A DNA stretch of 64,000 nt from Methylococcales bacterium (GCA_028714175.1 JAQTMV010000004.1:1-64000); one strand, 5' to 3'; shown: positions 9,126-18,523, counted from the first letter of the stretch. The notes: generated by a model not told the origin, from the sequence alone. Numbers and translations are program-made.

Positions 9126-9961
9126 GGCGTGACCTCAAAGAAAAATGTCCTTCTAAAAAGATGCGAGATATCGACCTTGATTTCATGAAACCCTTGGGTC
9201 AGGTCGGCTGGAACTGTCATCGTAAACGTGTCACCGGTAAGCGCTTGCCCGTCTAAAACCTGTGCTCCCGTCATGGTGGCGTAGGCCCGCCATCCTGTCA
9301 GATGTTCGCCCTGTATGGTAATTACTGCACCCGCCTCACCACTGATGGGTTCGATGCCGTTCACCACAGGCGGACAGAAGGGTGCGCGTATATTCGGCAC
9401 GCCAATCGTCCGAACCCGCTTGGCCATGACTTGCTCGCTTTCCGGCAGCATGTCCAGTTGCACCACTGAAACCTGATAGAGCACCGAGAGGCGAAAAGGC
9501 TGGGTAAAGGTGTTCCATATATGGCTCAGTTCCTCAGGGTCCAGTGTGTTTTGCACGATTTTGACCTGCTCGCGGGAATTTTTAAGCCTTGTCACCAGAT
9601 AATCCTTGGGAAGGATCGGGTTTTCATAGAATACGCGCATGGCTTCGCCCAGGATTTCATGCGCAGTCGTGTTTCCCGTTTGCGGGTCATTTTTCGCATA
9701 CGCCGTCATTAGATAGGAAAGGCTGAGTGATAAAGGAGGCGGAACCAATCGATCCGGGCTACCCCGTTTCACCTGCCAATCCATATTTCGCAGAAATGGG
9801 TTTTCTTGCACCTTATACAGGAACAAATTGATGCGCCTTTCACCACCTGCTTCATCAGGAGCCAGGATGGTCACATTGACAGCCGAACCCAGTGCCATCT
9901 CTCCTACCAACAGGTTCCTTAGAGATTCACTGACCATGCCAATCGCTGTCGACGCGCTCAT
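9122..9961 (-). CDS. eCIS tube-cap protein, DUF4255 (Afp16/Pvc16-like) with IPT/TIG domain
   Basis: 279 residues. The first 190 residues match the DUF4255/Pvc16 N-terminal family: VNLFLYKVQENP-like strand (INLFLYKVQENPFLRNMDW), PPPLSLSLSYLMTAY, and HIWNTFTQPFRLSVLYQVSVV. The last 85 residues (GIEPISGEAGAVITIQGEHL) form an IPT/TIG immunoglobulin-like fold often attached to it. Afp16 family proteins cap the tube and sheath and set their length. ATG at 9961 with GAGGTCAGG in front; the stop overlaps the ATPase start. Confidence 0.88.
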   Translation of the reverse strand: MSASTAIGMVSESLRNLLVGEMALGSAVNVTILAPDEAGGERRINLFLYKVQENPFLRNMDWQVKRGSPDRLVPPPLSLSLSYLMTAYAKNDPQTGNTTAHEILGEAMRVFYENPILPKDYLVTRLKNSREQVKIVQNTLDPEELSHIWNTFTQPFRLSVLYQVSVVQLDMLPESEQVMAKRVRTIGVPNIRAPFCPPVVNGIEPISGEAGAVITIQGEHLTGWRAYATMTGAQVLDGQALTGDTFTMTVPADLTQGFHEIKVDISHLFRRTFFFEVTP

Positions 9962-9968
9962 CCTGACC

Positions 9969-10391
9969 TCATCTCAGTATTCTTATGCGAATACGGCTCA
10001 GGTAACTGCGCTCCCAGAATGCATGGGAAATCCTTGCCTGGCTTGCAGGCTGCCTGACGATGACAACCTGTTGAACTGGCGGAGGTAGCTGTTGCTGCTG
10101 TAACTCTGCTTCGTCGTGCGTTTGTTCTCGCGGCGGGGATTGCTTAGCCGCCAGCTCATGCACAGCGTTGCGAAGCTGCTCAATTCTATCGGTGGCGGCC
10201 CGGCTTGCCCCGTTAACCGCACCAAGGTCAATCTGTGTCACTTTCTCTAAAGGATGCACCGCGTTAATCGTGGGTGCAGAGGACAGGTCATTTTCCTGTC
10301 CTTCGGATACGAGGTGTTCCCTCATTGTCGGCAATCTATTGACTAGCCAAGCAAATTCCCTCCCATTAGGAGGGTTAGGGTTGAAGTTCAA
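9969..10391 (-). CDS. Small eCIS-operon protein of unknown function
   Basis: 140 residues, ending seven bases before the DUF4255 gene and read in the same direction, so it is the first visible gene of the eCIS operon. It starts at TTG 10391; in-frame stops lie just upstream. The middle (about 65-90) is helical, with GASRAATDRIEQLRNAVHEL, followed by a Gln/Pro-rich linker (about 95-120). No family recognised. A transposase remnant begins about 110 bases upstream on the other strand, so the natural 5' end of this gene or operon may have been lost. Confidence 0.6.
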   Translation of the reverse strand: MNFNPNPPNGREFAWLVNRLPTMREHLVSEGQENDLSSAPTINAVHPLEKVTQIDLGAVNGASRAATDRIEQLRNAVHELAAKQSPPREQTHDEAELQQQQLPPPVQQVVIVRQPASQARISHAFWERSYLSRIRIRILR

Positions 10392-10502
10392 TGCTGCCGC
10401 GATTTAAAACGCCCGACCTGAATATCTTCTTTGTTTGAACCTAAAAACCGCAGTTGAACAAAAGCATAAAATCTGTAAGGCTTGTACTTTTTGAGTTGAG
10501 CC

Positions 10503-10859
10503 ATGATTTTACCTCCCAAAGTTACTCACCCAACGGGTGAGCGAGAATTTACGCTTAAAAAGTCAGTAATAAGCGCACTGATTGCCGAAACCTTTAATGG
10601 AAAAATACATATTGAATGGGATCCACAGGCACAAGTGACCACCTTGGGGCAACTTGCGTTTTTCATACACTATTTAAAAATGGGGCATCGCTTTATGCCT
10701 TGGGTTGAAGAATGTCCCTTGCGTTATACCAGTCCTAACGCCCCTAAAAAGATAAATGTTTTGGGTTCTTTTGTGCTGTCTATTTTGTATGACTATTCCC
10801 CATTAAGTCAATTTAATGTAATCATTTGCCATCATTTGGGCAGGGCAATCGCGCAATAG
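10503..10859 (+). pseudogene. Transposase N-terminal fragment (IS remnant)
   Basis: 118 residues. The first 95 or so read like the N-terminus of a DDE transposase (TLKKSVISALIAETFNGKIH, WDPQAQVTTLGQLAFFIHYL, RYTSPNAPKKINVLGSFVLS). After SILYDY the sequence becomes unrelated and soon stops, and no catalytic DDE core follows, so only about a quarter of the gene is left. The family assignment (IS4 or IS1380-like) is from memory of similar proteins and unsure. It sits exactly at the 5' boundary of the eCIS operon. Confidence 0.55.
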
Positions 10860-10957
10860 ATTGTAACCTGTTGATTTATTGTGAATTCAACACACACATG
10901 TACAGCTGCGAAAAATTCGCATTTAGGCTGCTGCTTATGCTAATGAATTCGCACAGA

Positions 10958-11428
10958 TCAATGTATTGTTTTTTTGATTTTGTCATTTTGCTTTTCTGTT
11001 TCCATGCGTCCAAGCGCTTCAGTCAATCCCCAATTGGCCCTGACTGCCAGCTTCATCAATATATCGATAAACTCTTGCAAGTCTCCATTTTTTAATTGCA
11101 AGTTAATATTGGCATCGCTGTCATCCGTTGCAAAACTTATCTTGATGGCATTATTACTAATCGCGCATTTCAGTTTCTTTGCTGTAGTTGCCTGCTCACC
11201 ATATTTCGCAAGTGCGCTAATCCTTTCTTTCGTAGCTGCCTGCTTCTTTTTGCCTTGTATATTACTTGTAGTCTTTTCACTTCCTTTTAATCTACCGCTT
11301 TGCGATTCCCGTCCCTTTTGTATCAAAAAGAGACATTGCCGGCGCGTTAGCCAGCTCACAACCATTTTATCGGCAGCTTCCAGTTTTAACAGAATGCGAT
11401 CTTCATTTTGGTCATAATACAACTGCAC
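10958..11428 (-). CDS. Conserved unknown protein
   Basis: 156 residues, starting at GTG 11428 with a strong AAGGAG ribosome site seven bases before it, which is why I prefer this strand to the equally long hydrophobic frame opposite. It opens with QLYYDQNEDRILLKLEAADK and contains VVSWLTRRQCLFLIQ, then a Lys-rich linker and a beta/helix C-terminus (AIKISFATDDSDANINLQL). I do not recognise a named family, although short WLTRR-containing proteins of this layout occur in other proteobacteria. Cytoplasmic; no signal peptide. Confidence 0.65.
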   Translation of the reverse strand: MQLYYDQNEDRILLKLEAADKMVVSWLTRRQCLFLIQKGRESQSGRLKGSEKTTSNIQGKKKQAATKERISALAKYGEQATTAKKLKCAISNNAIKISFATDDSDANINLQLKNGDLQEFIDILMKLAVRANWGLTEALGRMETEKQNDKIKKTIH

Positions 11429-11657
11429 TTACTTCTCCTTATTCAATGATCAACATGGTTTGTAACTATTCAAAGCATCAGCGAATATACTCAGCGCACT
11501 TCATTCCCGGCGCCTTCATACCCTCTCGTGCTGGAAAGAAGATATAAAAAAAAATGGCAATGGCATGCAAACACTGTACTTGCTTTTAATATGTGGGGCG
11601 GCGTAAATTTTATACCCATCAAGGCAATCAGCAAAACCAGAGGCTGACCGGCGTCGC

Positions 11658-12659
11658 CTAGTCACCGGTAATGAGCATATAAGTCCAGACCGGCTTGAAT
11701 AGCGGGGCTCCGGAAGCATCGCGCAAACCGTTAGAAATACCGGCGACATGCGCCTGTTGCGAGGAAATCTTGCGGCCGGGGTAGTTTGTCAGCAGTACCT
11801 GCGTGCCGCCATAAGGCGGCACTGTTCCGTCAACAATCTCGGGTTTGGTTGCCATACCCATGACTCGAAAAATCTCAAGCTGTTGCGAGAAGTCGCAACC
11901 CTGTTTGTCGCGTGTATGGACAAACGCAAAAAAACGTTGCACCGGTGTTCGTCCCTGCCGATACCACGACGCCGGTTTGTGCAGTTGCGGGTTATAGTCC
12001 TTAGGCGCACTGAACATCAGCACCCGCGCCACCTTGTGCTCGCGGGCAATAAGGGCAGCATGTCCGCCGCCCTGCGACTGCCCTGCCAACGCTACGTTTT
12101 CCCAAGCCACTCCACCCGCTGAAGCAAGGAATCGTCCCCAGCCCTTACCGGGCTCCTGAATATCCAGCAACCGCAACAGCTTTTCCAGGCGATTCTCGAT
12201 GCTATCGGCTCGTCCAATGGCAATCAGCGGCGAAATATCGCGCCCGTCAATGATCTCCAGGCGAAAGTTCTCGAAACAGGCTGAATCAGAGTCCCGCCAG
12301 CACACCGTCGCCGAAATGGCATTCGGGTAGGCAAGGTCTATCACATGATAACCTAACTCCGCTGCCGTCATGCTGAACTCACGCGGTGGTCCGACATTAC
12401 GCCCGCCCGTTCCCGGCAAAAACACCAGCAACTGATTGCGATGCCGTGCAGCCGGATCGAAATATACCCTGTGCGGGGCATCAGACCAGATAATCGCCGC
12501 ATCGGTCGCCGCTGGCAGCGCTGTGCGGTACTGTACCTCAGCGCTTGCAGGCCACGGCAAAATCGCCGCGATAAACAACACGCGGGCAATTCCACCAAAC
12601 AGACTGATGATATAATTCAAAGGCATAAAGTGCTTTGAAACGTGCATAAAATAATTCAT
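11658..12659 (-). CDS. Secreted alpha/beta-hydrolase
   Basis: 333 residues. A long N-terminal hydrophobic segment (about 12-40, ending PWPASA) looks like a signal peptide. The mature part has the alpha/beta-hydrolase layout: an oxyanion-like LLVFLPGTGG strand near 80 and the nucleophile elbow GQSQGG near 195, followed by ARVLMFSAPKD. An esterase or lipase-like role outside the cytoplasmic membrane is likely; the substrate is unknown. The C-terminal TNYPGRKISSQQAHVAGI region supplies a plausible catalytic His. ATG at 12659 (another at 12644). It stands alone. Confidence 0.75.
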   Translation of the reverse strand: MNYFMHVSKHFMPLNYIISLFGGIARVLFIAAILPWPASAEVQYRTALPAATDAAIIWSDAPHRVYFDPAARHRNQLLVFLPGTGGRNVGPPREFSMTAAELGYHVIDLAYPNAISATVCWRDSDSACFENFRLEIIDGRDISPLIAIGRADSIENRLEKLLRLLDIQEPGKGWGRFLASAGGVAWENVALAGQSQGGGHAALIAREHKVARVLMFSAPKDYNPQLHKPASWYRQGRTPVQRFFAFVHTRDKQGCDFSQQLEIFRVMGMATKPEIVDGTVPPYGGTQVLLTNYPGRKISSQQAHVAGISNGLRDASGAPLFKPVWTYMLITGD

Positions 12660-12824
12660 TTACTTTAAACATCGATTCCGTCCGTGCTGATCCCTTCGGC
12701 TACGCTCAGGTATGCACATCCCTTAGCATTTAATCGCGTGGGCAGGGGTTGGGGTTGTTACTCCGTTTATAGCGGACTGCTTAGGGCGACCCGTTAGAGC
12801 ATGAAGTGAATCCGACCTACAGCG

Positions 12825-12935
12825 CTATCCGGCTCGATGATCATGAGAATGATGTTTGATGTACCAAATCAAACCCAGACCGATCAAATTAACCACCACC
12901 AGCGTAATTAACAAAGCTGCGAATGATGTTGACAT
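12825..12935 (-). CDS. Small membrane protein, 36 residues
   Basis: ATG at 12935 with AAGGAGAT eight bases ahead, and the start lies one base after the stop of the upstream small gene (TAATATG), so the pair is an operon. The peptide is a single membrane helix (FAALLITLVVVNLIGLGLIW) followed by a short His-rich tail (KHHSHDH) that could bind metal. Function unknown. The ribosome site and tight spacing are good evidence that it is translated. Confidence 0.6.
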   Translation of the reverse strand: MSTSFAALLITLVVVNLIGLGLIWYIKHHSHDHRAG

Positions 12936-12936
12936 A

Positions 12937-13134
12937 TTAATCTCCTTCATTACGAATATAAGACAAAACCCATATAGCCAAAAATTCAATATTCAAAAAG
13001 CCCAATGCAGCAACACTGATTTGCAGCCATTGCACCGGCTGAACTGTCAAGCCAGCATATCCAAAAACAGCAAATAATCCAATGGAGATGGCATGTAGGA
13101 CAGTCACAATATGTTTTAATTGGTCATTATTCAT
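12937..13134 (-). CDS. Small two-helix membrane protein
   Basis: 65 residues from ATG 13134 (a TTG six bases further up is also open). Two hydrophobic helices are visible: TVLHAISIGLFAVFGYAGL and VAALGFLNIEFLAIWVLSYI. It is followed at once by the 36-residue membrane peptide with a clear ribosome site inside its last codons. Function unknown; the pair may form a small complex in the inner membrane. Confidence 0.55.
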   Translation of the reverse strand: MNNDQLKHIVTVLHAISIGLFAVFGYAGLTVQPVQWLQISVAALGFLNIEFLAIWVLSYIRNEGD

Positions 13135-13261
13135 AGGCAAATCATAGCATCACGGCAATCAAGTGGCAATACAAACGCTCCCGGTTTCCTGAGAGCTTTT
13201 TTATTTTCAAGCTTGATTTAGATGAGATATTGGGTTGCAAACAGCGTGCAACCCACACAGC

Positions 13262-15196
13262 TCATCGCTGCTGCGGGGGCAACTCAAGTTCCGCCTCGTA
13301 TTGTTCCACCAAATCGCCAATTTCATCCAGCAATGGCTTAAGGTAAGTTTCATACTTGCGCCACCGGTTCGTCGATGTCTTGTAGATGGGCTTGCGCACT
13401 TGCGAGGCGCTGGCTGTTTTTACCGGACGGTCGGTGTCATAAAAACTGAGACATGCATCATTCCATTCCAGATCCAGATAATTAATCAGCGCACGCGCCT
13501 GGCTTTCCACATCATTAACATTGTCTTCGTAACGAATCTCGTACATAACCCCGGGAAACTGTTCACGCCAGTGCTTCATCAGATCCCAATATCGGCGGTA
13601 ATATCGGCCGAGTTCATTGAGATTATAGGTCCACTGATGCCCTTCGGCAAAAAGGATGCGATAACAGGACAGACAGGTTTCCACCGGATGACGACGGCTA
13701 TGGATGATTCTGGCGTTCGGCAGGATAGCGTGTATCAAACCAACGAAATTGAAATTCCCCGGCATCTTGTCCACCATGCGCTTATAGGGCTTGGACGCCA
13801 GGCTTTTTAACATATCCGCGTACCATTGTCCGCGCTGCTCGTAGCTGGCGTTTAAATCATAGGGGAAAGCCGCCTCAACATCACCGAGTTTCAGACGCCG
13901 CTCCAGGATATCGATATTTTCCATGGCAGAAGTCATATACTTCAATTCCCCGCCGCCATATATGTCTGGGTGCGAGGACAGAATTTGTTCAATCAGCGAA
14001 GTGCCCGAACGCGGCATTCCCAGAATAAACACCGGGGTATCATCGCTGCAACCTGCCTGCCCGACCTTGGCCATCGATTCCCTGTTTACCAGCGCTTTCA
14101 TAACTTCAAACATACGCGCGCTTGCTTGCTCGTTGAAGGTCTCCTGCTTTCTTTTCTTTTGGCCGCCAACCGCATAATGCTTGAATGCCGTCGGATATTC
14201 AGCGACATCATCGTAAGCCTTGCCCAAGGCATAATGTATCTGCATCTGCTCTGCCGGTTCCATCGAACTCATATCAGCGGCGACTGTATTCAAACGGGTA
14301 AACTCCTTGTCGCCATAGCTATACTTTAATTCCAGACCATAGGTGCGCAGAGCGGCAGGGTGATCGGGCTTGAGTTCAAGCACCTGCTCAAAAAGCTTGT
14401 TCGAATGCTCGATATTGCCGGCGATACGCTCGACGACGCCAAGTTCGTACAATATCCTGAAGTTTCCCGGCAACATCTTGCTGACCTTGTCAAGAGCCAA
14501 ACGCGCGTTGTCAATCTCCCCGGCACGGCTGTAGGTGAGTCCAAGCCCAAAAATAAATTCGGGTCGCTGCGGATGTTTTCTAGTGAATTCTCTCAGTTTT
14601 TCACGCTGATAGAGTTCACGTTTCTGATTCTTCAGCGTATCGATCCACAAATCAATCGAATCGCCGTAAGGATCGTCCCGGTCAATATTTTTTTCCAGCG
14701 TGGCAATCGCATCGTTATGTTCCTTGTTGGCGATCTGCAAACGCGCCCGCTCGTGCCGGGCCTGCTTGTTGTCCGGCTCAACTTTCTGCGCTTTATCCAG
14801 CAATTTCCCTGCATCAGCCAGCTCACCCCGATGCTGCGCGCAGCGGGCAAGCCCCACCAGCACCTCGGCGCTATTCGGCGTTTGCTGATAAAGCGGGGTC
14901 AACAATTTTCGCGCCTGTTCAAACCGTGACATACCCAGGAAACAACGCGACAATCCGAGCGCGACCACAGGCGATGTTTTGCCCTCCTTATCGACAAGTT
15001 TTGCGTAAATTGTATGAGCCTCGGGATATTTTTTAAGCTTTTCCTGCAAGCGGGCAAGGGCGATCATCAGTTCTTGCTGCCCCGGAGATTGCTTGAGACC
15101 AGAGCGCAAAATCTGTAACGCTGAGTCAATCTGATTTTTTTTCTCGGCAGCGGCCGCGTCATGCACTATTTTTTTAATGTTCAATACGTCATTCAA
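13262..15196 (-). CDS. TPR-repeat sulfotransferase
   Basis: 644 residues. Residues 10-340 form a chain of tetratricopeptide repeats (for example LALDKVSKMLPGNFRILYEL and LFEQVLELKPDHPAALRTYG). The C-terminal half is a sulfotransferase: the 5'-phosphosulfate loop FILGMPRSGTSLIEQIL at about 385-400 and the 3'-phosphate motif RIIHSRRHPVETCLSCY near 480. It would transfer sulfate from PAPS to a protein or glycan acceptor bound through the TPRs. It shares a strong terminator region with the surface-protein gene upstream, so it probably has its own promoter or depends on read-through. ATG at 15196. Confidence 0.88.
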   Translation of the reverse strand: MNDVLNIKKIVHDAAAAEKKNQIDSALQILRSGLKQSPGQQELMIALARLQEKLKKYPEAHTIYAKLVDKEGKTSPVVALGLSRCFLGMSRFEQARKLLTPLYQQTPNSAEVLVGLARCAQHRGELADAGKLLDKAQKVEPDNKQARHERARLQIANKEHNDAIATLEKNIDRDDPYGDSIDLWIDTLKNQKRELYQREKLREFTRKHPQRPEFIFGLGLTYSRAGEIDNARLALDKVSKMLPGNFRILYELGVVERIAGNIEHSNKLFEQVLELKPDHPAALRTYGLELKYSYGDKEFTRLNTVAADMSSMEPAEQMQIHYALGKAYDDVAEYPTAFKHYAVGGQKKRKQETFNEQASARMFEVMKALVNRESMAKVGQAGCSDDTPVFILGMPRSGTSLIEQILSSHPDIYGGGELKYMTSAMENIDILERRLKLGDVEAAFPYDLNASYEQRGQWYADMLKSLASKPYKRMVDKMPGNFNFVGLIHAILPNARIIHSRRHPVETCLSCYRILFAEGHQWTYNLNELGRYYRRYWDLMKHWREQFPGVMYEIRYEDNVNDVESQARALINYLDLEWNDACLSFYDTDRPVKTASASQVRKPIYKTSTNRWRKYETYLKPLLDEIGDLVEQYEAELELPPQQR

Positions 15197-15210
15197 ATTA
15201 TCACCTTCCT

Positions 15211-15241
15211 AAAAGAAAAGGCCCGCATAGCGGGCCTTTTT
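15211..15241 (-). terminator. Strong hairpin terminator after the surface-protein gene
   Basis: An 11-base perfect stem (AAAAGGCCCGC with GCGGGCCTTTT, 15216-15226 and 15230-15240) with a three-base loop. On the minus strand it is followed by a T-rich run, directly after the stop of the 1068-residue protein at 15269. It would end that transcript before the sulfotransferase gene. The stem is symmetrical, so it could work in both directions. Confidence 0.85.
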
Positions 15242-15268
15242 ACCTACACTTTTACCTTAGCTACGGCA

Positions 15269-18200
15269 TCAGACAAACGAAGCAATGTCAATCTGGTTCA
15301 GGTTATTGAGACCCACCAGTTGAATCATAAAGTCCACAGCGCCGTTGCCGTCAAAATCAGCCGCCACAATCAGATCGCTGCCGGTCACTGCACCGACAAA
15401 AACCTCCTCGTCCGCAGCATTGGCCGCAGAATTGAAGGCTGCGAAGTCGGTAAACGAACCTTCTGCATACGTGCCGACGGTCGGAACAACGCCTACATTC
15501 AGCTTGTCCCCTCCGCTATTAGAGAAGTCAAGGACCCGGTCCATCGTTGCCAATGTCTTGTTGGTTTGGGTTGTATCGAAAACGAACAGATCAGCCCCAT
15601 CGCCGCCAGTCAACTGATTGGTACCGGTATTGTCATCAATTTCATCGTTGTAGTCAGAGCCGATGACGGACGTATTGCCTAGGTACCCGGTCAAGTCGAT
15701 GGTTACGCCGTTACCGGTGTCGGTTGCAGCTGCCGTCCAATCCAGAACCAAACCACTGTAATCCACACTGCCAATGGTGATGTCACCCGTTGTCAATACG
15801 CCGGCAAGAACACTGGTCAGATCCATGCTTGGCGCTGTAGAGGCGCCGGCGATACCGGTCAAAGACACGCCGACACTGATATCACCAAGGTTGACATCGC
15901 CGCTGAAACCTAGACCACCAACAAACAATTGACCACCATCGTAGGCACCCGTTTCGCTACCAGCAAGACTGAAACCGCCGATAGTAATGTCGCCGTCAAT
16001 AACGCCTGAAGCATTCAGAGTGACATCGGCGGTAGAACTTATTGTAGTATCTATGGAGATATTACCCACGGTTAAAACTCCTGCATCGCCGCTGGCAGTG
16101 ACAGATACAGAAAAGTCAACAGTCGAAGTGCCATCCGCCACGATGCTGACATCACCCACAGTCACGCTGCCTACGTCGCCCAAAGATGCGCTAACGAAAA
16201 GTTGAGCATTCAAGGAGGCAGCACCATTCGATGTCAGGTCGAAATCACCAAAGGTGACATCACCCACAGCCTGGGCTGATACAGATGCAAAATAACTAAA
16301 AGAACCGCCAGCCGCAACCACGGCACTGACATTGCCGACCGTAACCGAGTCGATTGTGCCGCTTGTCGCAGAGATACCAAGGGTATAGTTATCGAAGACA
16401 GCGTCCTGGCCCACAGTTGAGGTCAGATCACCAATTTCCACTGTACCGATATTACCGCCATTACTGGCTGTCAAAAAAGTGTCGAATTCATCTATAAATG
16501 CAAGGATGCCCATATCGACGACGACGTCACCCATCACGAACGAATCAATATTGCCTTTTTCTGCAGTCACGGTAGCGAAATAATTGGCAGCAGCACCGTC
16601 AGCCAGAGCCAGATTAACATCGCCTATCGTGACTGAAGCTATATCGCCCGCTAGCGAGTTGTTAACGAACACATCGTATGAAAAGAAAGAGTTGGTTCCG
16701 ATATTTGCATCCAGGTTACCGAGATCGACATCGCCAAACGAATCAAGGACATTTGCAGTCGCCCCGATGGCTGAGTGAGAAATCGACACAAACAGCTGGG
16801 CATCACGCCCCAATTCGATAGCCATGTCCCCGACTGTCAAAGCGCCAAGACTCAATCCATCGGTTGTATATGAATTGGAATGAAAAATATCTACCTCACC
16901 GGTAGAATCGTGGTCCAGCACCAAATCAACAGCGCCTACTGTCAGACTGCCAAGGCTCTGTCCTGTAGTGCCGGTATTGCTAACAGTCAAAGACAGCGAA
17001 CCGCTTGCGCTGACACTCATTGCCACATCACCAACAAGTACATCACCTGTCGCGTTTATATTAAAAACACCAAACTTTTCGAAATCGCCGCCGAGCATAC
17101 TGACATCACCTACGGTTACACTGCCACCGTCTTCGTTACTTACAGATACAGAGACGCTCGCATTTGTTTCAGCTGTAATAGTGACATCGCCAACGTTTAT
17201 GTCGCCACTTGCAGAACTACTCACAAATGCGTCGAAGTTGCCACTTTTTCCTACTGTAGCGTTAATATCACCCACAGTCACATCGCCAACAGCCTGGTGT
17301 GCGGTAAAAGTCACCCCTTCGCCCGCTGCCACCGTCGCATCGACATTACCATCTATCCATGATATGGCACTGACCTCTCCGGCATGAAGATCCACTGACA
17401 GATGGGATTGGTAATCCGCAGAAATTGTACCTGCCACTCCTGAAAAAATTGACAAGTCGGTGTCGTTTTCGAGATTGGTCAGAATTACATCCAAACCATT
17501 GGCGCCGTCAGTCAGATTGACAGCGTCGACACCAGACCAGTTAACACCGTTTATGTTAATGGGACCAGCAACACCTGCAACAAGATTAACGTCAGCGACA
17601 TTGTTCAGATTGGCGATGGCCGCAGTACCGGTAGCTGCCACAACCAGTTCCACAGTGGTATGGCCGTTGCCGTTGACGGTATCGTTATTGGTATAAGTAG
17701 AACCTCCGGTAGAGCCTGTGGTATCTGTTCCATCAATAACGCCACTGACGAGGTCAGCCGAATTTGTGCTGCTGGCATTAATCGTATCCGTGTTGTGAGT
17801 CAGCGCAAAGGTATTTCCAGGAGGCGAAAGCGCATTATCATTAATATAACCGACAGGATCAGGTTGCGTGCTGGCAGTGCTAATAAGACCCAACGCAGCA
17901 ATTACTGAAGCATCGTCATTAGTTACCCCGGCAAGAATTGCCTGGGACGCCTGGTAGGCGGGGTCCGCTTCCAGACTTGCAAGATCGTCTGGATCTGTAG
18001 GCGGGATAGTAAGGTTTGAATCAGCGCCTAGAGTATCAGCAAAAAACAAGCCTACGTCGGCTTTATTATACAAATAGTCCTGACGTATTTGCGCAGCAGC
18101 ATTTTCCTCCGGGCTCAACGCCGGGTTTGGAAAATCGGCACTCAGCGCGCTCTCAACAAAGGCGGCAAGAAATTGAGATCTGGTCAATGCACCGCTGGTA

Positions 18201-18475
18201 AGCGCTTGGGTCCAAAAAGCTATGCCGCCGGCATCACCCGGTCCGCCCAGCACATTCGTATAGATGGCTTCAACGAAATTCAGATTGTCTAAACCGTCGT
18301 AGAGTGTAGTAAAAGCAGGATGACTGGCAAAACCTGCCGCCAGTTGTTGTATTGCGGCTGAAGAATTTGTAGTAAATTGACTCTCCCAGTATGTGAGCCC
18401 CTCATCATCAGGAGCCCGATCGAATGTGGCTACATAAAGAGCCGAGATAATTTGTCTGTTTGTTGGAATAGGCAT
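15269..18475 (-). CDS. DUF4214 / RTX-like repetitive surface protein
   Basis: 1068 residues. The N-terminus is DUF4214 (IISALYVATFDRAPDDEGL, about 8-150). From about 405 to 950 there are roughly 17 degenerate repeats of about 35 residues, each centred on G-x-V-T-V-G-D-V/I (GDVTVGDINATVG, GSVTVGDVSIVAD). The C-terminus has an RTX/M10-type segment (LTGGDGADLFVFD, then VLDFSNSGGDKLNVG) and ends hydrophobic (DIASFV), as expected for type I secretion without a signal peptide. Almost no Cys or Lys; very Ala/Gly/Asp/Val rich. Likely a secreted S-layer or adhesin-like protein. AAGGAC ribosome site before ATG 18475. No ABC exporter gene is in the window. Confidence 0.8.
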   Translation of the reverse strand: MPIPTNRQIISALYVATFDRAPDDEGLTYWESQFTTNSSAAIQQLAAGFASHPAFTTLYDGLDNLNFVEAIYTNVLGGPGDAGGIAFWTQALTSGALTRSQFLAAFVESALSADFPNPALSPEENAAAQIRQDYLYNKADVGLFFADTLGADSNLTIPPTDPDDLASLEADPAYQASQAILAGVTNDDASVIAALGLISTASTQPDPVGYINDNALSPPGNTFALTHNTDTINASSTNSADLVSGVIDGTDTTGSTGGSTYTNNDTVNGNGHTTVELVVAATGTAAIANLNNVADVNLVAGVAGPININGVNWSGVDAVNLTDGANGLDVILTNLENDTDLSIFSGVAGTISADYQSHLSVDLHAGEVSAISWIDGNVDATVAAGEGVTFTAHQAVGDVTVGDINATVGKSGNFDAFVSSSASGDINVGDVTITAETNASVSVSVSNEDGGSVTVGDVSMLGGDFEKFGVFNINATGDVLVGDVAMSVSASGSLSLTVSNTGTTGQSLGSLTVGAVDLVLDHDSTGEVDIFHSNSYTTDGLSLGALTVGDMAIELGRDAQLFVSISHSAIGATANVLDSFGDVDLGNLDANIGTNSFFSYDVFVNNSLAGDIASVTIGDVNLALADGAAANYFATVTAEKGNIDSFVMGDVVVDMGILAFIDEFDTFLTASNGGNIGTVEIGDLTSTVGQDAVFDNYTLGISATSGTIDSVTVGNVSAVVAAGGSFSYFASVSAQAVGDVTFGDFDLTSNGAASLNAQLFVSASLGDVGSVTVGDVSIVADGTSTVDFSVSVTASGDAGVLTVGNISIDTTISSTADVTLNASGVIDGDITIGGFSLAGSETGAYDGGQLFVGGLGFSGDVNLGDISVGVSLTGIAGASTAPSMDLTSVLAGVLTTGDITIGSVDYSGLVLDWTAAATDTGNGVTIDLTGYLGNTSVIGSDYNDEIDDNTGTNQLTGGDGADLFVFDTTQTNKTLATMDRVLDFSNSGGDKLNVGVVPTVGTYAEGSFTDFAAFNSAANAADEEVFVGAVTGSDLIVAADFDGNGAVDFMIQLVGLNNLNQIDIASFV

Positions 18476-18523
18476 AATGTAAGTCCTTAAAATTAACTAG
18501 AGTGAATCGCAACGGGGTAGATA

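Noticed and set aside
10388-10504. A 38-codon frame directly upstream of the first eCIS gene, with an ATG that overlaps the transposase ATG on the other strand
   Set aside because: It may lie inside the IS upstream region; no ribosome site or family is visible, so it is not called.
10974-11417. Plus-strand hydrophobic 147-codon frame
   Set aside because: It mirrors the minus-strand gene at 10958-11428, which has a good ribosome site and balanced composition.
12690-12720. The CCCTTCGGCTACGCTCAGG sequence at 12690-12720 and again near 50650 as a regulatory site
   Set aside because: This is a common short repeat in many genomes and only two copies are seen here, with no consistent gene context.
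16880-17387. Long plus-strand frames inside the repetitive surface-protein gene
   Set aside because: They arise from the repeats read backwards; low-complexity Thr/Ser/Ala composition without start signals.
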